Shown here: positions 24,212-32,586 of the stretch, piece after piece | Layout: each line of letters starts with the position of its first letter | Position numbering within the stretch: the stretch's first letter is position 1 | NCBI GenBank assembly: GCA_038144955.1 | Contig: JAYQOT010000006.1 | Location: 1 to 55,975, forward strand | Source: Ga0077527 sp038144955 | GTDB lineage: Bacteria > Pseudomonadota > Gammaproteobacteria > Burkholderiales > SG8-41 | DNA length: 55,975 nucleotides | Reading direction: 5' to 3' | Position numbers and translations under genes: made by a program | Notes under the pieces: model-generated | Databases searched by the model: none | Told to the model about the DNA's origin: nothing | The model's input: the letters and a program-made list of their open reading frames with translations, nothing else

Positions 24212-25182
24212 GACTGCTCCTCTGCGCCCGCGAACAATTCGTCGTAATCGACGACCGCAGTGCCGAATTTTCCGACAACGATGCCGGCGGCGCTGTTCGC
24301 CACCCGTATCGCATGATCCAGCCCGAAATCCGCTGCCAGCATCAGCCCGATGGCTGCAATCACCGTATCCCCGGCACCGCTGACGTCGTACACCTCACGT
24401 GCCTGCGCCGGCACATGCAGGCGCTCGCCGCTGCGATACAGCGTCATGCCTTCCTCGCTGCGGGTCACCAGCACTGCACCGAGCCCCAGGCGCCTGCGCA
24501 GACTTTGCACCTTCGTGGTCAGCTCCCGCTCACTGCTCCAGCCACCGGCCACGGCCCGCAATTCGGCCCGGTTCGGCGTAATCAGCGTAGCACCACGGTA
24601 ACGTGAATAATCCTCGCCCTTGGGATCGACCAGCACCGGCTTTCCGGCACGGCGCGCCAGCGCAATCATCTTGGCGATGTGTGCCAGTCCGCCCTTGCCG
24701 TAATCGGAAAGAATCACCGCGTCGCAGAGTTTCAGCAGCCGCTGGTAATCCCGCAGCTTGGTGGCCAGCACTTCGTGACTGGGTGTCGTCTCGAAATCGG
24801 CACGCAGCAACTGCTGCTGGCGGCCGATGACACGCAGCTTGACGGTGGTGGAAATACCCGCATCCTGATGCAGGCTCGCAGTAATGCGCGATTCCTTCAG
24901 CAGGCGTCGCAGACGACGTCCCGCCTCATCCCTGCCGACAACTGACAGCAGCGCCACCGGCGCCCCCAGCGCAGCGACGTTGCGCGCGACGTTGGCCGCC
25001 CCACCGGGCCGCTCCTCGACGCGGTCGACCTTGACAACCGGCACCGGCGCTTCGGGTGAAATCCGGCTGACCTCGCCAAACCAGTAGCGGTCGAGCATGA
25101 CATCCCCCACCACCAGTACGCGCGCGCGGCGTATCCGCGCACGCAGTGAAAGCTTGCTGCCGCTTGGTTTGCGTTTTTTCAT
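24199..25182 (-). CDS. rfaE1: D-glycero-beta-D-manno-heptose-7-phosphate kinase
   Basis: The 327-residue PfkB-family kinase phosphorylates heptose 7-phosphate at C1 in ADP-heptose synthesis. Signatures are VVGDVMLDRYWFGEVSRISP (residues 24-43), RPGGAANVARNVAALG and the anion-hole motif DVSGAGDTVIAAIG near residues 263-276. Only the kinase is present. The adenylyltransferase half found in E. coli HldE is missing, so a separate rfaE2/hldC gene is expected elsewhere. It is coupled to hldD downstream. Confidence 0.95.
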   Translation of the reverse strand: MKKRKPSGSKLSLRARIRRARVLVVGDVMLDRYWFGEVSRISPEAPVPVVKVDRVEERPGGAANVARNVAALGAPVALLSVVGRDEAGRRLRRLLKESRITASLHQDAGISTTVKLRVIGRQQQLLRADFETTPSHEVLATKLRDYQRLLKLCDAVILSDYGKGGLAHIAKMIALARRAGKPVLVDPKGEDYSRYRGATLITPNRAELRAVAGGWSSERELTTKVQSLRRRLGLGAVLVTRSEEGMTLYRSGERLHVPAQAREVYDVSGAGDTVIAAIGLMLAADFGLDHAIRVANSAAGIVVGKFGTAVVDYDELFAGAEEQSWHM

Positions 25183-25206
25183 GATTTCTATATTTTACCG
25201 GGCGGA

Positions 25207-25914
25207 TCAGCTGCCGATCTCTGCATTGATGCGTTCGATCACAGCCAGCGGATCTGCCGACCGTGTAATCGGCCGTCCGATGACCAGGTAGTCAGCGCCA
25301 CTGGCCACCGCGGCCGCGGGCGTCATGATGCGCTTCTGATCATCTGCCGCCGCATCGGCAAGACGGATACCCGGGGTTACCAGTGCAAACGATGCTCCAC
25401 AGGCCTTGCGCAGTCCCGGCGCTTCCTGTGCCGAACACACCACGCCGTCCATGCCGCTGGCTGCTGCCAGCCGGGCCAGGCGCTCAGCGAGTTGCTGTGG
25501 AGCCTCGGCATGGCCGATCTCGCGCAGGTCATCGGCCCCCAGGCTGGTCAGCACGGTTACCGCAATCAGCAACGGCGGCTCGGACAGGCCGCCCAAAGCT
25601 TCACGCGCCGCCTGCATCATGGTCCGACCACCACTGGCGTGTACGTTGAGCATCCACACTCCCAGCCGCGCCGCCGCCTTGCACGCCGCAGCCACGGTAT
25701 TCGGGATATCGTGGTATTTGAGGTCGAGAAACACGTCGAATCCGCGGTCAACCAGTTGTTCGACCAGGTCAGGGCCGGCGTTGGTGAACAGTTCCTTGCC
25801 GACCTTGACCCGGCAGCCCGCAGGGTCGAGCCGCTGTACCATGCCGAGCGCTTCGGGAGCATCGGCATAGTCGAGCGCGACAATGATGCGGGAGCCCTTA
25901 TTCTTGACGCTCAT
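25207..25914 (-). CDS. pyrF: Orotidine 5'-phosphate decarboxylase
   Basis: The 235-residue TIM-barrel enzyme converts OMP to UMP, the last step of pyrimidine synthesis. The catalytic Asp-Lys-Asp stretch is DLKYHDIPNT (Lys66), and the phosphate-binding end is DYLVIGRPITRS. ATG 25912-25914 overlaps the lapB stop (ATGA), which decides it over an upstream in-frame start. It lies between lapB and rfaE1, an arrangement common in proteobacteria (lapAB-pyrF). Confidence 0.96.
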   Translation of the reverse strand: MSVKNKGSRIIVALDYADAPEALGMVQRLDPAGCRVKVGKELFTNAGPDLVEQLVDRGFDVFLDLKYHDIPNTVAAACKAAARLGVWMLNVHASGGRTMMQAAREALGGLSEPPLLIAVTVLTSLGADDLREIGHAEAPQQLAERLARLAAASGMDGVVCSAQEAPGLRKACGASFALVTPGIRLADAAADDQKRIMTPAAAVASGADYLVIGRPITRSADPLAVIERINAEIGS

Positions 25915-27086
25915 GCAGGTATCGCCTTTTCTTCGGCACGCCGTGGGGCGTAGGTTTCCCATTCACCGCAGGCCGGGCAATGCCAGTAGAACTGGCGGGC
26001 GCGGAACCCGCAGTGCTCGCATTTGTACATCGCCAGGCTGCGCGTGTGCTGGTGGATCAGATGCTTGATCAACTGGAGATCATGCTGTTTTTCAGGAGGC
26101 GCTTCCAGCAATTGGGCTTCCAGCAGCTTGTCGAGTCCTAGCAGCGTCGGCGTGCGCCGAACCTCGTCGCGAACCAGGCGGTAGGCCGCCTGGGCGCCGC
26201 CGGTTTCGAGCGTTGCCTGGTAAACCAGATCGAGCAGATCCAGCGACGCATATTTGCCGAGGAAACCGCGCAACAGGTTGAGCCCTTCGTCGAGTTTGTT
26301 CAGATCGCGATACGCCTTGAGGATGCGTTCGGCCACCAGCGACAGGTAAGCAGGGTTCTGCGACTCGATACGCTGCCAGGCAGCAATTGCGGCGGCTGAC
26401 TTGCCGAGATCGCGCTCGACATCGCCCAGCAGCATGTTGGCACGCACGCACAGCCGATGATGACGCAGCGCCTTTTCCAGATGGGGGCGCGCCTCCTCCG
26501 CCCTGGACTGCATCAGGTTGCGGGCAGCCATCTCGCAGCAGAAATTGGCAATTTCCTTCTGGTAGGAACGGCTGCTCAGCGACTCCAGCATTTCAGCGGT
26601 GGCGATGGCCTTGTCCCAGTCCTTTTCCTGCTCGTAAATCTCGAGCAGGAACAGCCTTGCCGCCTCGGCATGCGGAGTCCCGTCGAGTTTCAGGAACAGC
26701 TCCTCCGCCCGGTCCAGCAGTCCTGCCTTCAGATAATCCTGCGCCAGCTCCAGCACGGCCTGCAGTTTCTGCTCCTGGGCAAGGTCTTCACGCTCGACGA
26801 GGTTCTGGTGCATGCGGATCGCCCGCTCGACTTCGCCACGGCGACGGAACAGGCTGCCCAGGGCGAAATGCAGTTCAATGGTCTGGGGATTGACCTTGGC
26901 CACCTCGATGAAAGCCTCAATGGCCTTGTCAGGCTGCTCGTTGAGCAGGAAATTGAGGCCCTTGAAGTAGGAGGCCGGCATCAGCCGCGACTCGGTAACT
27001 ATCTGCCGGATATCGACGCGCGCGGCCATCCACCCCAGCGCGAAAAACAGCGGCAATGCCAGCAGCCACCAAAGTTCAAGGTCCAT
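25911..27086 (-). CDS. lapB: Lipopolysaccharide assembly protein LapB
   Basis: The 391-residue protein has an N-terminal membrane anchor (LWWLLALPLFFALGWMAA, residues 5-22). About nine TPR-like repeats fill residues 40-330 (for example LNFLLNEQPDKAIEAFIEVA). A C-terminal rubredoxin-like metal knuckle is formed by YKCEHCGF and HCPACGEW. In E. coli LapB (YciM) directs FtsH to degrade LpxC and so sets LPS synthesis. The N-terminal DVRQIV-like stretch and the zinc knuckle are typical. It follows lapA by 13 bases and overlaps pyrF, and it fits the heptose/LPS genes downstream. Confidence 0.95.
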   Translation of the reverse strand: MDLELWWLLALPLFFALGWMAARVDIRQIVTESRLMPASYFKGLNFLLNEQPDKAIEAFIEVAKVNPQTIELHFALGSLFRRRGEVERAIRMHQNLVEREDLAQEQKLQAVLELAQDYLKAGLLDRAEELFLKLDGTPHAEAARLFLLEIYEQEKDWDKAIATAEMLESLSSRSYQKEIANFCCEMAARNLMQSRAEEARPHLEKALRHHRLCVRANMLLGDVERDLGKSAAAIAAWQRIESQNPAYLSLVAERILKAYRDLNKLDEGLNLLRGFLGKYASLDLLDLVYQATLETGGAQAAYRLVRDEVRRTPTLLGLDKLLEAQLLEAPPEKQHDLQLIKHLIHQHTRSLAMYKCEHCGFRARQFYWHCPACGEWETYAPRRAEEKAIPA

Positions 27087-27099
27087 GACGGTCAGCGGC

Positions 27100-27402
27100 T
27101 CACAGCAAATCCATGGGCGGCATCACCACCGGATCACCCTGCTTTTCCCGGGACTCCTGCGCGACGCGCAATTCGCGTTTCAGCGCGGCAATTTCCCGGC
27201 GCAGCTTCAGCACCTGGACCAGTCCAACGAGCACGCCTGCAACGGCTCCTATGCACAGCGCCAGCAGAAGGACCACGACCAGCGGCGCCTCCCAGCGGAA
27301 ACCCAGGTAATAGCGCACGGCAACCATGTCGGTATTGACGATCGCGAATGACAATATCAGCAGAAACAGCGCGATCTTGATGGTCAGCGTCAGGTATTGC
27401 AT
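27100..27402 (-). CDS. lapA: LapA-domain membrane protein
   Basis: The 100-residue protein has two hydrophobic segments (ALFLLILSFAIVNT and APLVVVLLLALCIGAVAGVL). A cytoplasmic coiled coil, LKLRREIAALKRELRVAQES, follows. The N-terminal VNTDMVAVRYYLG loop is typical of the LapA (YciS) domain. LapA and LapB act together in LPS assembly control. No good ribosome binding site precedes ATG 27400-27402. A TGATATTCT element ends only nine bases upstream, so this message may be leaderless. Confidence 0.9.
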   Translation of the reverse strand: MQYLTLTIKIALFLLILSFAIVNTDMVAVRYYLGFRWEAPLVVVLLLALCIGAVAGVLVGLVQVLKLRREIAALKRELRVAQESREKQGDPVVMPPMDLL

Positions 27403-27456
27403 AACTTGCCGAGAATATCACGCTCTACAGTTACGAAGGATGCTCGTCCCCCCCCC

Positions 27457-27488
27457 AAAAAAAACGGCATGGACTGAGCCATGCCGTG
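27457..27488 (-). terminator. Rho-independent terminator of ihfB
   Basis: On the minus strand ACGGCATGG/CCATGCCGT closes a CTCAGT loop and is followed by eight T, then nine G. It separates the rpsA-ihfB unit from lapA-lapB. The adjoining A8 and C9 homopolymers (27448-27464) are unusual in this window. Confidence 0.9.
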
Positions 27489-27512
27489 GGTTGAACGATG
27501 CCTGATCGTCCG

Positions 27513-27797
27513 TTATTTCTTGATGTCCACGCGTTCGCGCAATTCCTTGCCGGCCTTGAAGTGCGGCACATACTTTGCGGGAACCTGGACCCGCTCGCCG
27601 GACTTGGGATTACGTCCGGTGCGCGGCGGTCGGTAATTGAGTCCGAAGCTGCCAAAGCCCCTGATTTCGATGCGCTGCCCCTGTGACAGGCTCTTGCTCA
27701 TGGCGTCGAGAATCATTTTCACCGCCAGTTCAGCGTCCTTGGCCACAAGTTGCGGGTAGCGCGCCGCCAGTTTCGCGATCAACTCCGACTTGGTCAT
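27513..27797 (-). CDS. ihfB: Integration host factor subunit beta
   Basis: The 94-residue DNA-bending protein pairs with IhfA. The HU/IHF signature GRNPKSGERVQVPAKYVPHF lies at residues 60-79. The N-terminus MTKSELIAKLAARYPQL is standard. IHF bends DNA sharply and shapes promoters, recombination and phage integration. The gene directly follows rpsA (16 bases), a widely conserved pairing, and ends in a strong terminator. Confidence 0.97.
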   Translation of the reverse strand: MTKSELIAKLAARYPQLVAKDAELAVKMILDAMSKSLSQGQRIEIRGFGSFGLNYRPPRTGRNPKSGERVQVPAKYVPHFKAGKELRERVDIKK

Positions 27798-27813
27798 GAT
27801 GCTCCCTTATCCC

Positions 27814-29529
27814 TTATTGTTGAGTATTGGCTGTATCCAGCTTGGCTTTGAGCAGGGCGCCCAGATTGGTAGTACCCGAACTCGCCTGTTTGTCCGACGC
27901 CAGTTTCTGCATGGCTTCGGTGTCCTCCGCAAGGTCTTTCGCCTTGATCGACAGGTTGATAGTACGGTTTTTGCGGTCGATGTTGATGATCATCGCCGTG
28001 ACCGAATCGCCTTCCTTCAGCTTGGTGCGGATGTCCTCCACGCGGTCGCGGGAAACTTCCGACGCACGCAGATAACCTTCCATCTCCCCTTCGAGATTGA
28101 TCACCGCACCTTTGGCGTCGATCGACTTCACCGTGCCGGTCACGATCGAATTCTTATCGTGCCCGCCGACGTAGTTGGTGAAAGGATCGCCTTCGAGCTG
28201 CTTGATGCCCAGGGAAATGCGCTCGCGTTCGACGTCAATCGACAGCACCTGGGCTTCGACTTCCTCACCCTTCTTGTAATTGCGCACGGCTTCTTCGCCG
28301 GGAACGTTCCATGACAGGTCGGACAGGTGAACCAGGCCGTCGATGCCGCCGGCCAGGCCGATGAAAATGCCGAAGTCGGTGATCGACTTGATCTGGCCCT
28401 TGACCTTGTCGCCCTTCTTGGAGTTCATCGAGAACTCTTCCCAGGGATTGGCCATGCACTGCTTCATGCCCAGCGAGATGCGGCGGCGTTCCTCGTCGAT
28501 CTCCAGCACCATGACTTCGACTTCGTCGCCCAGTTGCACGACCTTCGAGGGATGCACGTTCTTGTTGGTCCAGTCCATTTCGGAAACGTGAACCAACCCT
28601 TCGATGCCAGATTCGATCTCGACAAACGCACCGTAGTCGGTGAGGTTCGAGACCTTGCCGAAGAGGCGGGTGTTGGGAGGATAGCGGCGCGACAGGCCGA
28701 CCCACGGATCTTCGCCCAGCTGCTTCATGCCCAGAGAGACGCGGTTCTTTTCCTGGTCGAACTTGAGTACCTTGGCAGTGACCTCGTCACCAACGCTGAG
28801 CATCTCCGAGGGATGCTTGACGCGGCGCCAGGCCAGATCGGTGATGTGCAGCAGGCCGTCGATGCCACCGAGGTCGACGAACGCACCGTAGTCGGTGATG
28901 TTCTTGACGATACCCTTGACGGTTGCGCCTTCGCGCAGATTTTCCAGCAGCTTCTGACGCTCTTCGCCCTGGCTCGCTTCGAGCACGGCGCGGCGTGACA
29001 CGACCACGTTGTTGCGCTTGCGGTCGAGCTTGATGACCTTGAACTCCATCTGCTTGTTTTCGTACGGCGTGGTGTCCTTGACCGGACGGGTATCGACCAG
29101 CGAGCCCGGCAGGAAGGCGCGGATGCCGTTGATCATTACGGTAAGGCCGCCCTTGACCTTGCCGCTGATCATGCCCTGCACGATGTTGCCCTTCTCCAGC
29201 GCCTCTTCAAGGTCGTGCCAGGCGGCGAGCCGCTTGGCCTTGTCGCGTGACAGCCGGGTTTCACCGTAGCCGTCTTCGAGAGATTCGATGGCGACGCTGA
29301 CAAAGTCGCCCGGTTTGACTTCGATTTCTCCGCGGTCGTCGCGGAATTCTTCCGCGGCCACGTAGCTTTCAGATTTCAGTCCGGCATTGACCACCACAAA
29401 GTTGTCGTCGATGCGCACGACTTCGGCGGTAATCACTTCGCCGATGCGCATTTCTTTGAGTGCCAGGCTCTCTTCAAAGAGCGCAGCAAAGCTTTCGGCG
29501 GATTTAGCCTGCGAGGATGTTTTAATCAT
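27814..29529 (-). CDS. rpsA: 30S ribosomal protein S1
   Basis: The 571-residue protein has six S1/OB-fold repeats. Repeats 3 to 6 are marked by GAFVDLGGIDGLLHITDLAW, GAFVEIESGIEGLVHVSEMD, GIFIGLAGGIDGLVHLSDLS and GAVINLEGEMEGYLRASEVS. S1 binds mRNA leaders and unfolds them for initiation on the 30S subunit. The start ATG 29527-29529 has no Shine-Dalgarno; the bases just upstream read CCTCCTGATTCC, which is complementary to one. A 7-bp hairpin lies 21 bases upstream. Autogenous control by S1 is known for E. coli rpsA and would fit this arrangement. Confidence 0.97.
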   Translation of the reverse strand: MIKTSSQAKSAESFAALFEESLALKEMRIGEVITAEVVRIDDNFVVVNAGLKSESYVAAEEFRDDRGEIEVKPGDFVSVAIESLEDGYGETRLSRDKAKRLAAWHDLEEALEKGNIVQGMISGKVKGGLTVMINGIRAFLPGSLVDTRPVKDTTPYENKQMEFKVIKLDRKRNNVVVSRRAVLEASQGEERQKLLENLREGATVKGIVKNITDYGAFVDLGGIDGLLHITDLAWRRVKHPSEMLSVGDEVTAKVLKFDQEKNRVSLGMKQLGEDPWVGLSRRYPPNTRLFGKVSNLTDYGAFVEIESGIEGLVHVSEMDWTNKNVHPSKVVQLGDEVEVMVLEIDEERRRISLGMKQCMANPWEEFSMNSKKGDKVKGQIKSITDFGIFIGLAGGIDGLVHLSDLSWNVPGEEAVRNYKKGEEVEAQVLSIDVERERISLGIKQLEGDPFTNYVGGHDKNSIVTGTVKSIDAKGAVINLEGEMEGYLRASEVSRDRVEDIRTKLKEGDSVTAMIINIDRKNRTINLSIKAKDLAEDTEAMQKLASDKQASSGTTNLGALLKAKLDTANTQQ

Positions 29530-29609
29530 TGGAATCAGGAGGTTATCACACCCGTTTGAGAAACGGGAGGTTGGTTTAAAAAAGCCACCGGCTGAGAGGC
29601 CGATGACAC
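29530..29609 (-). promoter_or_regulatory. rpsA leader with terminator-like and start-proximal hairpins
   Basis: Reading the minus strand, CATCGGC/GCCGGTG with a CTCTCA loop is followed by a T6 tract (29575-29609), a terminator-like hairpin after cmk. Next is CCCGTTT/AAACGGG with loop CTC (29551-29567), then an SD-less 21-base approach to ATG. Only about 45 bases separate the T tract from rpsA. Therefore either transcripts read through it as a partial attenuator, or a promoter lies in the cmk end. Confidence 0.5.
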
Positions 29610-29635
29610 CGGATACCGCTAATTTACTGCCCTGC

Positions 29636-30301
29636 TTACTGCTTTTGACTGCGATACAGACCCAATATCTGCGACACCACTGACTCTATGGGAATACCCG
29701 TGGTATCCAGTTCGATTGCATCTGCACACTTCTGCAAGGGGGCCACGGTGCGATTGCTGTCGCGAAAATCACGCTCGCGGATGTCCTGCAAAAGGGCGGC
29801 CATACTAGCATCATCCCCCTTATCCATCAACTGCTTATAGCGTCTTTGCGCCCGTTCTTCAGGGGTCGCGGTCAGGTAAATTTTGAGGCCCGCGTCGGGA
29901 AAAACCACCGACCCCATATCGCGGCCATCGGCGACCAGTCCCGGGGCTACACGGAAACCGCGCTGCAGCTCCATCAGCGCCTGACGCACTCCCGGCAGTG
30001 CTGCGACCCGTGATGCGGCCGCACCTGCGACTTCACCGCGGATCGATGCAGTGACCTCCCGGCCATCAACCCAGACCTGATCTTCATTAAATTTTACTTT
30101 TAAATTCAATGTGATATCTGATATTTCTCGATCATTATCGAGATTTGCACCGCGCTCCCGACCCACCAATCCCACGATCCGGTACAAAGCGCCGCTGTCG
30201 AGATAATGAAATCCCAGTTGCTGTGCCACGCGCGCTGCAACCGTACCCTTGCCCGAAGCCGAAGGCCCGTCGATGGCGATGACCGGCGGCGCGGCTGCCA
30301 T
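29636..30301 (-). CDS. cmk: Cytidylate kinase
   Basis: The 221-residue enzyme phosphorylates CMP and dCMP with ATP. The P-loop is IDGPSASGKGTVAARVA (residues 9-25), followed by YLDSGALYRIVGL and VADGRDMGSVVFPDAGLKIY. ATG 30299-30301 overlaps the aroA stop by one base (TGATG), which decides it against a longer frame. GGGGCGG provides a binding site. The aroA-cmk-rpsA order is conserved in many proteobacteria. Confidence 0.96.
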   Translation of the reverse strand: MAAAPPVIAIDGPSASGKGTVAARVAQQLGFHYLDSGALYRIVGLVGRERGANLDNDREISDITLNLKVKFNEDQVWVDGREVTASIRGEVAGAAASRVAALPGVRQALMELQRGFRVAPGLVADGRDMGSVVFPDAGLKIYLTATPEERAQRRYKQLMDKGDDASMAALLQDIRERDFRDSNRTVAPLQKCADAIELDTTGIPIESVVSQILGLYRSQKQ

Positions 30302-31620
30302 CAAGCCGCCCCTGCAGAAATGCCGGCGAACACCGAAAAATATTCGGGATAGGTCTTGGCCACGCAATCGGGATCGTTGATGCGGACCGTGACACCCCCC
30401 AGAGCCGCCAGTGAAAAACTCATGGCCATACGGTGATCGTCATAGGTATCGATCGTCGCCGGCTGCCATTGAACAGGTGGCGTGATGCGCAAATAATCCG
30501 CACCCTCCTCCACGGCCGCCCCCAGCTTGGAGAGTTCCTTCGCCATCGCGGCAAGACGATCGGTTTCCTTGACCCTCCAGCTCGCAATGTTGCGCAGCGT
30601 CGTCGTGCCATCGGCAAAGAGTGCTGCAATCGCCAGCGTCATCGCCGCGTCGGGAATGTGATTGCAGTCGATATCAACTGCTTTGAGCTTGCCATGACGG
30701 CGCGCGTGCTCTCCCGCAGCGGCCTCAATCCAGTTCTCGCCCATCTCCACCGCGGCGCCCATCTGCGCGAGCGCATCGGAAAAACGCACATCACCCTGGG
30801 TGCTGTTGCGGCCGACCCCCTCCACCCGCACCGGCCCGCCACCGCTGAGTCCGCTGATCGCACCGGCGGCCAGAAAGTAAGACGCCGAAGATGCATCACC
30901 TTCCACATGCAGTTCACCGGGGCTTTGGTAACGCGCACCAGCCGGAACGGTAAACGCAGCCCAGCCATCGCGTAACACTTCCACACCAAACACGCGCATC
31001 GCATTGAGCGTGATTTCAACGTAGGGCTTGGAAATCAGTTCACCTTCGACGCGCACGACGGTTTCACGGCCCAGCAACGGCAGCGCCATCAGCAAACCGG
31101 TCAGATACTGGCTGGACACATTGCCGCGGATACTGACTTGAGCGCGCGGCAGCGGTTTGCCGGGATGCACGGCCAGCGGCGGGAATCCTTGGTTGCCCAG
31201 ATAATCGATTTCTGCGCCCAGCTGGCGCAAGGCATCGACGAGGTCGCCGATCGGCCGCTCGTGCATGCGCGCGACGCCGTCGATGCGATATTCACCGCCG
31301 CACAGCGCCAGCACTGCCGTCAGCGGCCGCACTGCGGTTCCGGCATTGCCGAGAAACAGTTCCGCCTTCTTCACCGGAAACGCGCCATCAACGCCGCTCA
31401 CCGATACCGTTTGCCCGTCAGCGGCATCGCAACGCACCCCCAGGGTGCGCAATGCCGTCAGCATGTGCCGCGTATCATCGGAGTCGAGCAGATCGTGCAG
31501 CGTGGTACTGCCGCGTGCCAATGCAGCCAGCAACAGCGTGCGGTTGGAAATGCTCTTCGAACCCGGCAGTCGAACCGTGCCACGAACGGCACGTATGGGC
31601 TTCAGATCAAGATGCTTCAT
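30301..31620 (-). CDS. aroA: 5-enolpyruvylshikimate-3-phosphate synthase
   Basis: The 439-residue enzyme joins shikimate 3-phosphate and phosphoenolpyruvate, the sixth shikimate-pathway step. Motifs include LPGSKSISNRTLLLAALA (residues 19-36), LFLGNAGTAVRPLTAVLAL (PEP-binding, class I type) and SWRVKETDRLAAMAKEL. Residues around GNAGTA match the glyphosate-sensitive class I form. It lies 8 bases after tyrA and is coupled to cmk, so aromatic amino-acid genes and nucleotide kinase share a transcript. Confidence 0.97.
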   Translation of the reverse strand: MKHLDLKPIRAVRGTVRLPGSKSISNRTLLLAALARGSTTLHDLLDSDDTRHMLTALRTLGVRCDAADGQTVSVSGVDGAFPVKKAELFLGNAGTAVRPLTAVLALCGGEYRIDGVARMHERPIGDLVDALRQLGAEIDYLGNQGFPPLAVHPGKPLPRAQVSIRGNVSSQYLTGLLMALPLLGRETVVRVEGELISKPYVEITLNAMRVFGVEVLRDGWAAFTVPAGARYQSPGELHVEGDASSASYFLAAGAISGLSGGGPVRVEGVGRNSTQGDVRFSDALAQMGAAVEMGENWIEAAAGEHARRHGKLKAVDIDCNHIPDAAMTLAIAALFADGTTTLRNIASWRVKETDRLAAMAKELSKLGAAVEEGADYLRITPPVQWQPATIDTYDDHRMAMSFSLAALGGVTVRINDPDCVAKTYPEYFSVFAGISAGAA

Positions 31621-31628
31621 GCCGCTGG

Positions 31629-32510
31629 CTACCTGCGTTTTGCCAGCCAGCGCGAGCGGGCGCGTTGCGCCGAGCCGAACATGGCTTCCAGCGCCGCGCC
31701 GTCACCTGCGGCTAGCGCTCTCCGAGCCGTCTCGAGCTCTCCGATATAGCCCTCAAGCAGCGGCAGCAGCGCCGCTCGGTTGGCGATGCAGATGTCGCGC
31801 CACATTTCCGGGGAACTGCCGGCGATGCGCACCGTGTCGCGCAGGCCGCCGCCGGAAAATCCGAACAGCTTGCGGGGATCGGGCTGCCGCGCGAGCAGAT
31901 GCACCAGCGCAAACGCCACGACATGCGGCAGATGGCTGACGGCGCCGAAAATCGCGTCATGTTCGGCTGCAGACAGGCGCACGATGCGCGACCCGCAGGC
32001 CTGCCATGCAGAGCTCACCAGCCGCAACGCAGCCGCATGGGTTTCCTTCTGCGGCACCAGGATCAGGTTGCGTTCACGAAACAGTTCGGGAAAAGCGGCC
32101 GCGGCGCCGCTGTGTTCGGTGCCCGCAATCGGATGCGCCGGCACGAAACGGGAAAAATGCTCGCCCAGGTGCAGTCGCGCTGCGGCAATCACGTCCTGCT
32201 TGGTGCTGCCGGCATCGGTAACCACGGCACCGCGCGGCAACGCAGGCGCGATACGGGTGAAAATTCCGGCCATCTGCCCCACCGGCGCGCCCACCAGCAC
32301 CAGGTCAGCATCGACAACCGCCCGGGCAGCATCGGTCTCGACTTCGTCGATGACGCCACGCTTCAGGGCCACCTGCAGGTTTTTGCGGCTGCGGCCCACG
32401 CCGGTGACACGCCCCACGAAGCGCGACTTTTTCAGCGCCAGCGCGAACGAACCGCCGATCAGGCCGACGCCGATGATGACAAGCTTTTTGATGCGTTTTT
32501 TTGCCGGCAT
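31629..32510 (-). CDS. tyrA: Prephenate/arogenate dehydrogenase family protein
   Basis: The 293-residue NAD(P)-dependent enzyme oxidatively decarboxylates prephenate (or arogenate) toward tyrosine. The Rossmann motif VIIGVGLIGGSFALALKKS is at residues 11-29. The catalytic histidine region is VPAHPIAGTEHSGAAAA, and the HDAIFGAVSHLPHVVAFAL signature follows. It is monofunctional with no chorismate mutase domain; that activity is fused in PheA here. The ribosome binding site is weak. It lies between hisC and aroA. Confidence 0.95.
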   Translation of the reverse strand: MPAKKRIKKLVIIGVGLIGGSFALALKKSRFVGRVTGVGRSRKNLQVALKRGVIDEVETDAARAVVDADLVLVGAPVGQMAGIFTRIAPALPRGAVVTDAGSTKQDVIAAARLHLGEHFSRFVPAHPIAGTEHSGAAAAFPELFRERNLILVPQKETHAAALRLVSSAWQACGSRIVRLSAAEHDAIFGAVSHLPHVVAFALVHLLARQPDPRKLFGFSGGGLRDTVRIAGSSPEMWRDICIANRAALLPLLEGYIGELETARRALAAGDGAALEAMFGSAQRARSRWLAKRR

Positions 32511-32586
32511 GGAATTCAGTTTCAGGAATGTTTAGGGCTTGTTAACACCTTACCGGTTTCCTGCGTTCGCGCAACCACCGGCGCGT

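Noticed and set aside
24199..25182. Truncated hldE
   Set aside because: The kinase is complete on its own. Separate kinase and adenylyltransferase genes are normal in betaproteobacteria.
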